NCBI GenBank assembly: GCA_036346405.1
Contig: CM070568.1
Location: forward strand, 3,416,221-3,480,220
Source: Phyllostachys edulis
Taxonomy: Eukaryota; Streptophyta; Magnoliopsida; Poales; Poaceae
DNA length: 64,000 nucleotides
Direction: 5' to 3'
Positions 35,101-47,313 of the stretch are shown here, in pieces (the first letter of the stretch is position 1; every line of letters starts with the position of its first letter). The notes below the pieces were generated by a model. That model was not told the DNA's origin. It saw only the letters and a list, made by a program, of their open reading frames with translations, and did not search any database. The translations under genes and the position numbers were made by a program.

Positions 35101-35905
35101 CAGATCTGCCAAAGAAGGGAGGTCTGGACGGTTAAGATCTCCAATGGGGAGGTCTTGACGGTCCAGATGTTCAAGGAGGAAATGCTGGGAACATTAAGAT
35201 CTCAAGGGAGGTCTTAACGGTCCGATTCTGAAGAGGAGGTCCGACATGGGAGGTCCAGATACACATGGAGGAGGTCCACGCGACAAGAGGTTCGACAACC
35301 AAGATCCCATCAAGGAGGTCTGGTGAGGGCATCCTTGCAAAAGGAGGTCTGATGGCGTGATCTCACCGACGGGGAGGTCCTATCAGTTAGGCCCTCACGA
35401 AGGGAGGTCCCACGGGCTCAAAGAGGTCTTGAGAGGTCTAAAGAACTAAATCGACAAGGGGAGGTCCTAATCGCTAGGATCTCCACAATGGGAGGTCCTG
35501 GCGGTTAGGATCTCAATATAGGAGGTCCTAAAGGTTCGGGAGGAGACCCACGGAGGTCAGGGGTTCCTAAGTTAAGCGAGTAAGGAGGTCCAATGGATGG
35601 GGAGGTCCAAAGGACTTGAATTCGAAGGGAGGCCTAAACATATAGGCACGCGTTAACCAAGAGGAGGTCTGGGCCACACAAGAGGTCCAAACCGCATTCA
35701 TCCCCGAGGAGGCCTAGACCCCAGAGGTCTAACCCGAACATAACACAAAAGAGAGAGACTGAGGGGAGAACTGGCCAACGCATAGAAGAGGTGACAACAC
35801 GAAACTTAAACCTCTCCAACGAACCAACTTTGAATTCTCATCAAAACAAAATAGTTTTATTTTATTTTACCAATTTAAAAGGATTTGGAAAATCAGGATG
35901 TTACA
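32184..35905 (-). mobile_element. Solo LTR, 3.7 kb, with 5-bp target duplication
   Basis: On the minus strand it begins TGTAACATCCTGATTTTCC (35905 downwards) and ends GGTTGGGTCGCCACA (32184). TACAT lies at both flanks (32179-32183 and 35906-35910). TG...CA ends with a perfect 5-bp duplication define an LTR-retrotransposon insertion. No internal second LTR, primer site or gag/pol similarity was seen, so it is best read as a solo LTR left by LTR-LTR recombination. 3.7 kb is long for an LTR, and a non-autonomous element cannot be wholly excluded. Confidence 0.75.
34880..35750. repeat. GGAGGTC minisatellite within the solo LTR
   Basis: Roughly 30 or more degenerate units of about 25-40 bp share GGGAGGTC(C/T), often preceded by (A)GATCTCCAA and followed by TAACGGTTAG or similar. 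GATCTCC and GGAGGTC within a unit are partly complementary, so each unit can form a small hairpin. Purine-rich on the plus strand. Confidence 0.85.
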
Positions 35906-35910
35906 TACAT

Positions 35911-38535
35911 GCGGGCTCCGCATGTCAAGTCAACCCTGGTCAACTTTTCTCCATGAGCTTGGTCCACTGTGGACTTGGTCCATAGACCCATGACCCACAT
36001 GTCATTCTCTTCTCTATTTCTGAAATTATTTTAATTCCAAAATATTTTTTTTATTTCGTGGGTCCCACATGTCATCCTCTTGGCTTTTCCCAAAAATAAA
36101 TATTCTGGTAATACTCCCTCAGCCCCACCTGTCAGTGACACATATTCTCTCTCCTTTTTCCTTTTCAGCATTGTTTTTCCTAATCAAACTTCCGAGAGCT
36201 CGTTCTTCCTTGTACAAGCTCCGATTGAATCCATTCAAGTTTTTAAATTCATCTAAAATCAAGCTCTACCTTCCAGTACCATTTAATTTCAATTTCAATT
36301 TTAAATTTATTTGATTTGTATTTTTGTATTTTTTTTGTTTTTACTCTTTGTTTTTCGTTAGACGTTGTCGTTCCGGAATCGCTAGAAGGAGCTAAAGGTC
36401 AAGGAAGTCGAATATCAAAGATAAAGAACAATATCATTGCTATAACAAGGCAAGTTGTTCTTTGACCATATTGCACCCATTTTTCTCAAAATTACTTCGA
36501 TTCAAATTATTGCATGTTAATTCAATTATTAAATTCTTTACTACTTTGGGATTAGCTATGCAACCTATTTGAGTATGCCCGCCTTGGTAATTGTATTACC
36601 ATGATCATTTGTCACCCTAGCTTGGTTAATTACTAGTTGGTATTATCATAACACCAATGTGGGTTGGTTAGACACGATTAGTATGCTTAGTCATGCAACG
36701 GATCATTGATATCATTTTAAAATGTTAAACCTATATATGACTAAGTGATTATGGAATGTCTTTGTGAAAAGCTGTGTACGGTATTTTGTCATTTGTTGAT
36801 GCCATGTGTTGCACCTAATCAATAGGGTGGAAAAAAGATTTAGACTAAGGCAAGTGGAAAGACATTGTGTTATGGTGGGCTGTGTGCTTGGGAAATGTGA
36901 ATCTTAGTGACTTAGGGTAGTTTGGCAGTTTTGTATCGGCCAATTAAGGACTTAACTTTGTGTGTCATTGAACTGAGCCTTACAGTACGATCACACGTCT
37001 GAAATGGTCAATTAAGGACTTAACTTTGTGCGTCATTGAACTGAGCCTTACAGTACGATCACACGTCTGAAATGGGACATACCTAACTCGTTAAGTTATG
37101 GAGTCCCAACAGTGGCTGCCTCAAGCAGTAGGTTAGCTCAACGATGGGTGGAGATATGTGGTCATTCGTTGGGCCACATTTATAGACGGTGCGTCGTTTA
37201 CATATCCAAAGGTGCGTTCTGGGCCAATGAGCTTCGTGAATTTTGGCTACTGGATTAAAACTCACCGGGAGGGTCATTATTGAGATGAAGTTTTCGAAAG
37301 GCTTTGTTATGATTACTCGATCGCATACTTTCGTATGACGAGTCATGACGGACATGATGAGTTGATTGTATCTTGTAGGTAAAGTATATAACCTCTGTAG
37401 AGTGTTAACAATATATTTGAATAGCCACATCCGCGGTTATGGACATGCTCGGGGATTTCACACGAGGGGTAGACTTTACAAAACAAATTGGGAGGGACAT
37501 CTGTGTGAATAAACTTATGCAGCTGTGTCGAAGAATTGATTTAGACTAAGTGAGCTTTGTGGAAATACTTGTTAAATTATTATTGTTATTTGTTTTCAAT
37601 CTATTATTCATATTCAACTGCAAATGTTCATTTTATGCTAAAGAACCATAGACGACATATCCTTTGGAATAAGCCATCATCTATAATTGTATTCTGTGCT
37701 ACAACTTCCTGAGTACTTCATGTACTCACCTTTGTTATAAACAATGTTATTCAGTTGACGAATACTAGATCCGTTTATTATTGGTCAACAAGGTCAATTT
37801 CAAGAATCGTGGAGAATTAGGTCGCGCTATCCCAGTCGATTGCCTGTGAACATATGTATGTGCTACACTAAAGTTATTATGTTTCCTTCCACTGCAGCTT
37901 ATTTGAGATATTTGCCTTGTGATACATTAATTGTAAACTTTGACCATAAAGTCACTACTCTGATAATTATTGTTATTTGCCTTTTTTTTAATCTATCTTT
38001 GCATATGGAATGATATTTCATCGATGTTGTTATTGTGTGCACTAACATGATCCTGAACTAGTACAGTATACACAGATGATATATATTTATATATTTGGGT
38101 CCCGACAGGAAGTGCCATATGCAGGTTGCTCCATAGCCTTTCTAAATGGACACATCATAGCTCGGTACTCAGCAATGGTTAGCAACGAGTCATTCACTAG
38201 CAAGCTGGTGAGACTGCTATCAAATTCAACCATATATTCATAAGCAGAAAAGGAAGTAATTGAAAAAAGATATAGACACTTTTTAGCTACCATCTGTGCT
38301 CACGAATGTACCTATGGGCAAAAAAATAGGAACATATCCACTTCTATTAGGGTTTTTACCTACGGGTAATCGGGTAAATGGGCGAAACTGCCATCCTTAC
38401 CCGACATCGGCCAACTGTTTTCAGGGAAAAAAGAAGAAGATATAGAGTGGTAGCAAACTCGAGTTTTTTTTTCTTTTTTTTTTCTTTTTGCATTTCCCCA
38501 TGCAGCATCTTACAGGCACAAGTGGTTTACAGAAG
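35911..38535. other. Degenerate retroelement DNA right of the solo LTR
   Basis: AT-rich, largely non-coding. It carries CCCACCTGTCAGTGAC-like and GGTCCCACATGTC phrases typical of old grass LTR elements. A small minus-strand frame at 38087-38293 (FDSSLTSLLVNDSLLTIAEY, CPFRKAMEQPAYGTS) is exon-like but unrecognised. Confidence 0.4.
36941..37076. repeat. 68-bp tandem duplication
   Basis: Two adjacent copies start at 36941 and 37009 with CAATTAAGGACTTAACTTTG and end GTCTGAAATGG. They differ by one internal base, so the duplication is recent. Confidence 0.95.
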
Positions 38536-38538
38536 TAA

Positions 38539-38844
38539 GGGCGTGTTTGCTTTGCTACCTGACGAGAGCAGCCTGGCTAGGGAGCAAGCCAGATGGTTGC
38601 CTGTGCTTCGCTTAGATAAGGACCTGGCAACCAGGCGTAGAAATTGAAGGCCTGGCAGGCCGCTGTCCTGTTTCTCTCTTTAATTCTTTCTCTCTCCTTT
38701 CTTTCTATCTCCAGGCACGTATCATCAACCAAACACTATATCTCTAGGTTTGCCTGATTAGACAAAAATCATCTGCTTCTTAGGCTACTATCAGGCACGG
38801 CTTTTTATCAGATACAGCTCTCAGGCCTCGAACCAAACATGCCC
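38539..38844. mobile_element. Tourist-like MITE, 306 bp
   Basis: The inverted ends are GGGCGTGTTTGCTT and AACCAAACATGCCC, flanked by TAA at 38536-38538 and 38845-38847. Non-coding, with repeated CAGGC motifs inside. The TAA duplication points to PIF/Harbinger. Confidence 0.8.
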
Positions 38845-39499
38845 TAAAAGAGTTAAAAGCATGCTAAGCATTTTTCCAATTACACCAAGGATATCACTAC
38901 ATCAGTTACACTCATCAAGGTACAGCTGATATAATTTGTGAGGCAACCTCACTAGTCACTAAGTAGTCACCACTACCGCAGCCCTTGCATCCACAGTGAA
39001 CACACACTGTGATCTGTTCTTCCCTCAGATGTTTACGAACCCTAAGGTACGTTGTTTTGTGACCAAAGAGGTTAGAATTGAAAATAAAGTGCGCCTGATG
39101 TTAACTTTAAAATAAAAATTTAAAAAGGTTAATTAATAAAAAAATTCCATTCCCCAAATCCATTGCAAACCGGAATAATTTCTGGTCATTGAGGAATAAT
39201 CAATCTTTTATGGATGGTTTTGGTTCAGTTGTACTTATAGAAGCCCAGAAATTAACATAGCAGATGAGCATCTCCTGAAGAGAACAAAATGCATACCTTC
39301 TTCCACCTGGCAACGAGGTTACGGTCAGCGTGGCCCTGATCAAGGCAGAACTCGTACAGCTCCCGTGAGATCTCCTTCCTATTGTTGTAGTAAAGATCAT
39401 TCAAGTATCTGCTCCTCTAGTGATTGATCTCGAAGATGGGCCACACTGCCTCACGCTTCCATTTACCATCATGTGGATCATTCTCAGCTGCACCAAACC

Positions 39500-41090
39500 A
39501 TGACGACGACGACGACGACGCCGCATTATCAGCACTAGGCACTAGCACTTGAACAGTTCATAAACTTCTGATGAGATTATGGATGACTCAGGATTTATCG
39601 GATGAGTGTTCGGAGTTAATAAAATATTATTCAATGAAAAAAATTAAAAGTCCACGATAGAAAAAAAACAAAGTACAATTTTTCCGTAGTAGAAATAATA
39701 TCACAAATAATTGAGAGAAATTACAAAGTAATTAAGAAAAAAAATTGTGGATTAGGAATTTAGGATTTGAGACCGAGGAATTTAGGAATGGAGAATTAGG
39801 GATGTGCATATGCTGCTATTGACGTATGCAATCTAACTCATCGGCCCATGAATTTCTAGTTTGTAGGTTTGATTAGTCACATGAATTTGTGTAGCTTGAG
39901 AAGTTGAGATCATCAATAAATTATATAGGCATGTCTAGATAAATTTATATTCATATTGCTGAAGTATGCCACCATCATTTGCTATAGCCTAGTAATCTAA
40001 CTTAAATTTAGAGTTATCTATTAGTCTCATGCTCTTAGCTGAGCTGAAAGTTTAGTTGGTTTGGCTGAAAATAGTTTAGATATTCCATTACCTGCTACAA
40101 TTAGCTTGTTATTGCTTAGAGTCTTCATATCCAATGAGAACTCCACATGGGTACTTGAAAGTTTTCAAAATATAATATGTTTATACAAGATTAAATTTCA
40201 TGAAGGCAATCTAATTATTTATTTTGGTGTCAACTAATAATGTAATAATTTGAACTACCCTGTACATTTTTCAAAGCTCTGAGATTTACAATTCACAAAA
40301 ATACAAGATTCATCAACCACAATTCATTTTTCAAACCGGTTTGACCGTTTGGGAATTAGGGATTTGGGATTGGATGCCTCACAGTGGCTCAATCCTCACT
40401 CCTCAGGACCTGTGCTCGGTGGTTGGAGCTCGTTGGCTTGGTTGCCCAGATGGCCACACCTACGCACTTTGCCCCGTGGCCCTCGTCGGCCAGCCCCGCT
40501 CACGGCTCACCCTAGTCGCTAGCTCCGGTCCATCGCCAGACCGTCTCCGTCGCACCACCCGCTCGTAGTTGGAACCTCGATCCTCGGGGCGGCAGGCGAC
40601 GCTACCACCCCATTGGGCGGCCCACCCGTGGCCTGTCGCAAGGCCGGAAGCGAGCAAGCGAGACCGTCATGGCCGCCAGAAGGCTCCTCCCTTTCTCTCG
40701 GCCTCCCCTTCTCCCAGGCCGCTGCAGCCCGCAGCCACTAGTTGCCGCGCTCACCTACTCGTCGCAAGCCCGCAAGGCGAAAGGACAAGGCTGTGTGCGT
40801 GTGTTTCTTTGAGAAAAAGATGTGAGATCGAGAAAAAGAGAGATCGAGTTAGGGTTTGTCAATAAATATGTCTTGAGATATTGGGCCGTGTCATTGTGCG
40901 GGAAGGCTGGAACAATGACCAAATAGCCTTGGCTTTAGTGGGCTGTGCGAGTGCCGAGTGGGCTGTGAGTGAGGTGTCGACGAAATAGGTTTTTGAGGAC
41001 ATTACATGTTGATTTAACCTAATTTCTAGTATATACATGTATTATACCTCATATATACTGAATTTTTGCCCAAAAAATTTAGGTGTTCAG
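39500..41090. other. BUD31 intron with inserted DNA
   Basis: Mostly AT-rich. 40380-40860 is a GC-rich island with low-complexity frames on both strands and no recognised protein. Its boundaries were not resolved. Confidence 0.4.
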
Positions 41091-41097
41091 CTAAACT

Positions 41098-41197
41098 AGC
41101 TGAACACCCTTGAACCTAGCTGGGTTCGCCCCTCATCGATCTTGTTCAGCTGAACACCCTTGAGTCCAGCTGGGTCCGCCCCTGACCGATCTTCCCT
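41098..41197. repeat. 50-bp tandem repeat at the broken BUD31 exon border
   Basis: Two copies start at 41098 and 41148 with AGCTGAACACCCTTGA and contain AGCTGGGT(T/C)CGCCCCT. The right copy runs into the exon 1 end of BUD31, replacing its splice donor. Confidence 0.8.
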
Positions 41198-41678
41198 CAT
41201 CTTAGCCTGAAGCTCCAACCAGGTGGGCTCTACAAGCTCCCACCCATCAGGGTATTTTACACCACTCGTTTTAATCTTAGGCATGGTGCTTCTTCTGCTG
41301 CATAAGGCAAGATAATGATGAAGATAGGATCTGTTGCAAAAAAAAAAGTGTTTCAGGCTTAACCACAACCAAATTACTACTGGTCATATTCATCGACATG
41401 GAGATTAATTATATTGCATAAAAATGTGAATAAACAGCAGCAAACTCATCAGTACAATTGAGCCGTCACATCAAGCGATCAACGGTAGACTCTACTTTCT
41501 ACAGCGTCATTGGGATGTTGCGAAAAACGCAGTAAAATCGAAGTTAAAGTGGGCTGCTCCAAACCAAAATATTCCAAAACATCCCGTTTTACTAAGTACA
41601 AACCTGATCTAATTCTCCGCACAAATCAAGGTCCAGCACAGAACCCTCACATTCCTCTCAGAAATACTAAGCCGGAAC

Positions 41679-43384
41679 TGTTGGAACATAACATCACCAG
41701 GATCATACACACCCGTTTATCCGTGAACGCATACTACACGGGGAGACGAAGGACACACGCAGAGTATTTGCGAGGCGACACAACTAGCCCCTTTTCTGTT
41801 TACTCTTTGTTATTCCATAACGTCTCAACTAAACTCAATGACTTCCATGGGTATTTAAACTCACGCATGTGGCTAACACATCAGCACCACTAGCATGCAG
41901 TCTTCCTGGAGAAACTCCCCACGACCCAACTAACTCAGCACTTGGTCACGCACATCCTGTTTACTCGGTCATATGCACGATCTCATGCCTACAGTGCACG
42001 ATCCCACGTAGCACATGCATGCACTAACACCTAAAGACTAGGAACAACAAGATTATTTCCAACATTCTCCCCCTAATCTTGTTGTCACTACTTCACAAGC
42101 CGACATCCGATCTCCTGACGCATCTCCAAGGAGTTTTGCCGCCTTCTTGCTGATCATGCCGTCGATGACACAACTTACCAGCGTTTTTTGCTTCTACCTC
42201 AGCTCCGATTGTCTTTCGCCGGTAACACAACTAGACGGCGACGGAGACTCTCATTAGAGCTTACACACATGAGAACTTGGACACACCTACAAGAACTCAA
42301 GCGCACACACATGCATCATGCACTGACTCACCTACATGCATGACCATGACACAAATATACGCACGTATGTAACACATCTCCTACGTGCATACAAAGAAAT
42401 AAATGACACATGCAACACTCCTCTTGTGCCATATACACACATCTTCAACGATGCCCGCCGCTTAGACATCATCGTGTTCGTGACGCCTTACACCATGGCG
42501 CCATCGATGGTGGAAGAACATCGTTCACCGCCGACAACGCTCTTGCCTTGCGTACCGGCATTGTGACTCGCACCCATGCTCCCATGGTGCGGCCCCGACG
42601 ACCGATCTCGCCCGCGCGACGCGGCGCTTGCGCTTGCGTCTCGCCGTCTCGCCCACACCACGCCACCGGCGCCACGCCTGCGCCCTACTCTGCCGGCCGC
42701 CACGGGTGGGCACTCTTCTCACATTGAACCTCGCTCTGATACCAATTGTTGGGATTTCCCAGGAGAAAACTCACTCATGGCTTGCTTCTTCTCTTGGACT
42801 TTTGTTCTTCACACACACACACACACTCAAGTATAAGGAAGAAGAACACATAACGCACACAATTTTTGTGACGGGAGTAACAACCTCACGTCTTTTCCTT
42901 GCTGCTGTTATCTCTTATATAAAGCATTAAACAAATTGGTTACATGCAGAAAGCATTAAGTGCCGCACGTCCTCCCGTTGGACTTGGGCACACCACTCAT
43001 ACTCTGCATGCATGCAAACTGCAATCAAACAAACTAGCAAACTGTCACTCCACTAACACACGCACACATGCAGCCACACCTCCAGAATTCTAGGCAACGC
43101 TTGTACATGCATCACCTTCCTGCATGCACGCACAGCTTGACCGCTTCCTACTCCGGACGTGCACCACGACTTGATCGAATACCTGGCTACAAACACATAT
43201 ATGGCTAATTCCAAGTAACACATACGTGCACTCAACTCCTGTCTGCTGATCAGCTCACTACGTACTGCCAATCACCCGCTACGCCATGCTACACGTTTCA
43301 ACTAACTTAACTCTAGCCACTATACATGTTACACTCTATCATAAATAAACAAAGAACACATAAACAACCAGATTAGTTCCAACA
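41679..43384 (-). mobile_element. Short non-autonomous copia-type LTR element
   Basis: On the plus strand the left LTR is inferred at 41679-42064 (TGTTGGAAC...TTTCCAACA) and the right LTR at 42747-43384 (TGTTGGGATTTCC...GTTCCAACA). Next to the right LTR lies GCTCTGATACCA, the complement of the tRNA-iMet primer site (42734-42745 region). Next to the left LTR lies TTCTCCCCCTAATC, the complement of a polypurine tract. The 680-bp interior has no gag or pol. Flanks are GGAAC and GGAAA (4 of 5 match). The LTRs differ much in length (386 and 638 bp), so either they are strongly diverged or one boundary is misplaced. Confidence 0.65.
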
Positions 43385-43639
43385 GGAAAAATTTACCGCT
43401 GTAATAACACATACAGACGCACGTCTGTGACAATTACTAAAATCAGAGGGGAAGTAACACCGGACGAGGAAGAGAAGAAATTTAGGGCTCCGCGGCGAAG
43501 AGGAACAAGTGGTCGGAGGAATCGGGGGGAAAGAAACCAGCGTGGGTGTGGCGCCGTGCCGGCGTCCAACGGCGAGCGCCGAGAGGACATGGAAATTGGT
43601 CGTAGTAGGCTTAGCCAGGCACTCGGCTTGTTCATCACA

Positions 43640-43900
43640 AGGCCCAATATGGCTACGAGATCGAGAGGTTAATGGCCCAGAAGTATTTGCTCCCAAACCA
43701 TTTCGGTCCGTTAGATTCGATACGCACGTTTCGCGGATCTGTGAATGGACAGCCGAGATGAATTTTAGGGGAGGTCCAAAGGGCAGAGGGCACTCGTTAA
43801 ATTTTCTAGGGTTGAACACTCGGCCGCCAACACTTCTCCTCGGCGCTGTTCTTGCTTCCTGGGACACCAGGGCGAGTTGATCTGGTAGCATTTGTGCGTG
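43640..43900 (+). promoter_or_regulatory. RPP2 promoter and leader region
   Basis: AAGGCCCAATATGG and AATGGCCCAGAAG (site II-like TGGGCC/GGCCCA) are followed by TTTTCTAGGGTTGAAC (telo-box-like) near 43800, then a CT-rich leader. The arrangement matches plant ribosomal-protein promoters and lies upstream of the P2 coding exons, so a long 5' leader intron (about 43.9 to 45.48 kb) is inferred. Confidence 0.55.
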
Positions 43901-44194
43901 CACTTCCACCGAGTAAGCATTGAAATTTGCAGTTTCTGTTTTCCATGTTCTCGATCCTTCTGTGGAACAACATTGCTTTTTTCATTCGTTATTTGTATGT
44001 GTCATGAAGCATGTAGAACTGATTCTAGCTTTTATGTGAATTGTGCTTGTCTGCTAGCTGTGTAAAAAGGATGTTAGATTAGTAGGCCACCTTACCTGCT
44101 TTGTACATACTTCGGCCTATGATTCATGCGTATTAGTGTATATATTTTTATTGTTGCTGGAACAGCAGCATAGAAGCTAGGTATTTGTGTGAAC

Positions 44195-45199
44195 TAGAGG
44201 TGGCCAGATGGGCCGGCACGGCCCGAGGCACGACACTGTTGGCCCGGCCCGGTCCGCATCGTTCATGGTTGGGTCGTGCTTGGGCTGCTGCCCGGCACAG
44301 CACAACACACATAGTGCCAGCCGGGCCGCACGGCACGACACGCACAATGCCGGGCTGTGCCAGGCACGGCACGAGCCCGGCATGGCACGCTGGCCTGGTT
44401 GCGGAAAGGGTGAGGAAGAGAGGGCGCGGCCGGCGCTGAGGAGGAGGCAGACGTGAGGATGGAGAAGAGGGGCCAGGGGGAGATGAGTGGATGGAGAAGA
44501 GGGGCTGAGAGGAGGCCGGCGTGCGGCAACATGAGTGGAGGGAGAAGAGGGGCCGAGAGGAGGAGGGCGGTGCATGGCAGCATGCGTGGACGCCGAGGCA
44601 GAGGGCGACAACCACGGCGGTGGCGGAGCCAAGGCCGAGCGACGGTGCTGAGGCGGCACCAGCGCAGCGGCGGGCGGCGGCACCGAGACGAGCGCGACGA
44701 CGGTGGAGGCGGCCAGATCCGGCAGACTCTAGTCGGATTTGAGCCTGCTCGGCCGGAGAAAGAAGGAGGGAGGTGTTGCTGGTGGAGGGAAGACGAGAGG
44801 AAGAGAAAGAGAGAAGAGAGGGGAAGAGAGGAGAAGAAGAAAGAAAGGAGGGTGCGGGAGAGAGAAGGAAAAGGGGAAAGGAAAAGGAGAAAATAAAAAG
44901 GAGGAAAGGAGGAAAAAGGAAAAGAAAAGAGAAAGAAGAGAAGAGAAAAGGGAAGAAAAATGCATTCATATGTATTTCTGAATTCTACACATTTTTCTGA
45001 TTTTTTTGAATTTTCGGGTCTAATGGGCTAATTGGGCTGGAATTGGCCTGTCGAGCTAAATGGGCTTGGGCCGGCACAGAACGGAAGGCCGTCGGACCGT
45101 GCCTGGGCTGCCTCGCTGGCACGCTGGCCGGCACGGCATGGCCCGTTTGGTTCGCAGGCCAGAGTGGGCCGTGCCGTGCCGCCCGTTTGGCTACCTCTA
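44195..45199. mobile_element. Non-autonomous hAT element, 1005 bp
   Basis: The ends are TAGAGGTGGCCA and TGGCTACCTCTA (inverted), flanked by the perfect 8-bp duplication GTGTGAAC at 44187-44194 and 45200-45207, which is diagnostic of hAT. The outer 200 bp on both sides are rich in GGCACGG/CCGTGCC and GGGCCGG motifs. The centre is GC-rich then purine-rich (GGAGAAGAAG-type). Long Pro/Ser/Leu-rich open frames here reflect composition, not a transposase. Confidence 0.88.
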
Positions 45200-45488
45200 G
45201 TGTGAACTATCCAATGCAACCTTATATTATGAACCTCGCAAAGAAAAAGAACTTTTATATCCATTTTACGCATGTAACCACGTTATGGTAATAAGTTCGG
45301 AAAGATTTGTGGATAGAAGCTTTTCTAGCAGATGGATGGTCTGTAATGCATTTTATGAACATCGATTCGCTGAAATGATTGGCACAGTTTTGTTTGTACT
45401 TTGATTTGTGTTGCAATGAAGCATACTTTTAGCAGTCATATGAAGGGCATTGGACATAAAACGTCGTTGTTTGTCTTCAGATTTCAGG

Positions 45489-47006
45489 ATGAAGAACATT
45501 GCGGCTTACCTGCTTGCCACGCTTGCTGGGAACACTAGCCCTTCAGGTGATGATCTGACAGGAATCCTTGAGTCAGGTATTTATTCCTCTTTGTGGTAGC
45601 AGTGCCAGTGCTATATATACACGAGGCGTCTGCTCATTTGTTCACAATGTAGTTACTTATACCTAGTAGCATGATTAGAAGCTTGTAGAATTTCATGTCT
45701 TCATCAACTATTGAATCTTCTAATGTGCACTTCCATGTGGTGTTAGCATTTTCTGCTAATGCTCATTAATTAGGCACATGGCTTGTAACGGATGCATGTG
45801 TGTCTGGGACTTCTGGGTCAATTTATGCTTCTTTCAGTCAGAAAGTATTTAGTGGTGTTTTCAGTCTTTTAACCAGTCTCTGACTTTGTTTGGTTGTTAC
45901 AAACTGATATTCGTTGGTGTGGGTGGTGGGTGGTTAAGCTAGTGCCAAATATTGTTGACCAAACCTGCCTCATTTGGTGTCAGAAATTGTCACATGATCC
46001 TCTCTAATTTTGGTAATCCTAGGATAACATTTGGTCCTACTGGTTTGGTCGCCTTATGATTTCATTTGCCATAATTCTAGCGATTCAAATGCGGTTATAC
46101 AATGTTTATATGAGTACTGGTGTGCATATTGTTACAAAAAATGTGATTATTAATCCATAGTTGCACAATTTTAGACTTTAGCTGCTTGATTTTTGCTATA
46201 CGTACGTTAAATGTATGTCCATCAACTGCGGAGCTCATAATATGATTTAGATATGTGAACGCTTATTGTGGTTAACCATTTAACAGTATACACTATATGA
46301 TGCGATACTACTCGAATTTTTATTATCATGCTATTTGTTCTGAACAGTTGGAGCTGAGGCTGAGAAGGAGAGAATAGAATCTCTTCTTGCTGAAGTTAAT
46401 GGTAAAGACATCACTGAACTGATTGCTGCTGGAAGGGAAAAGTTTGCTTCAGTGCCTTGCGGTGGTGGTGGTAATGTTGCAGCGGCTGTGCCTGTTGCTG
46501 GTGGCGGTGCTGCTGCAGCTCCTGCTGTTGTTGAGGCAAAGAAAGAAGAGAAGGTGGAGGAGAAGGAAGAGTCAGATGATGTAAGAATTCGATGAATGTC
46601 CTGTTTTACAATACCTTGCTCATTTATTTCTTGCTCACAATAGTTGTTTAGGTTAACAGGGCAGTTGATGTATTTATCCATAGATTTCTATTTTAACTGA
46701 TGATTTCTTGCCTCACAATAGTTCTTTATGTCAACAGGGAAGTAGAAGAATTTCTCGATAGATCTCTATTTTTTACCGATTATTTCCTTGCCCCACAAAT
46801 ATGTTTATATTTCAGCTGTTTAGGTTACAGGATATTCTTATTCTATCAATCTGTTGTAATGCTCACGATTAGAGTCTTGGAAGAAATCTTGATCTTTACC
46901 TAGCGTTGTTAAATCATCTGATTAAAAAGATGGTGAACTAACCATCTCCCCTTTGTTGTTTTCTTTTGACTTTGTGCAGGATATGGGCTTCAGTCTATTT
47001 GATTGA
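45489..47006 (+). CDS. RPP2: 60S acidic ribosomal protein P2
   Basis: P1/P2 heterodimers on P0 form the ribosomal stalk that recruits and activates translation factors. Three coding exons, 45489-45576, 46348-46580 and 46980-47006, give 115 residues, the normal length. The protein starts MKNIAAYLLATLAGNTSPSG and continues DDLTGILESVGAEAEKERI and LLAEVNGKDITELIAAGREK. The Gly/Ala-rich hinge (VPCGGGGNVAAAVPVAGGGA) and acidic Lys/Glu segment precede the invariant stalk end DDDMGFSLFD. Exon phases join exactly. An AG acceptor just before the start Met points to an intron in the leader, which now holds the hAT element at 44195. An intact gene. Confidence 0.96.
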
Positions 47007-47313
47007 GTTGGCCGAGTGCAGATCTAACAGACTATGCATTGGAGTTAAATATGGAACTGCAGAGGAATTTTAGGAGAGCTTAATGTTAGTTTGGATCAAG
47101 ATTTTTAAGTGTCATTCCGTTGCTGTACCCTCCAATGAAGTGAATCCGTGAATGCAGTTTCTGCTATGTTTTTCATTGGAGCATTTGACATAAGACTTAG
47201 TTTCACATATACTATCTTCACGTATTAATCTCGGTTAAGTGTCTTTCCTGAAGTCCTCGAATTAAAAAAAATCTATGTTGTTGCTGCTTATAGTTATTAG
47301 CGTTATATATCTG

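Larger units (their letters stand above)
39297..41284 (-). pseudogene. BUD31: BUD31 (G10) spliceosome-protein pseudogene
   Basis: BUD31 is a small, very conserved component of the activated spliceosome. The first exon (41284-41192) reads MPKIKTSGVKYPDGWELVEP and WLELQAKMRE. The second (39487-39297) reads AENDPHDGKWK, then WPIFEINH, a TAG stop at 39418-39420 where the family has Gln, then RSRYLNDLYYNNRKEISREL and YEFCLDQGHADRNLVARWKK, then a GT donor. The donor after exon 1 is destroyed: the codon after MRE runs into a transposon-like 50-bp tandem repeat. The zinc-binding Cys-rich C-terminal half is absent below 39297. The stop, lost donor and missing end make it a pseudogene. Confidence 0.9.

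Noticed and set aside
32184..35905. Region first read as a complete LTR element
   Set aside because: No second LTR, primer site or coding remnants found; solo LTR is simpler.
44148..44969. 273-codon open frame on the minus strand, Pro/Ser/Leu-rich
   Set aside because: Low-complexity product of the GC- and purine-rich hAT element; several other long frames overlap it on both strands and no domain is visible.
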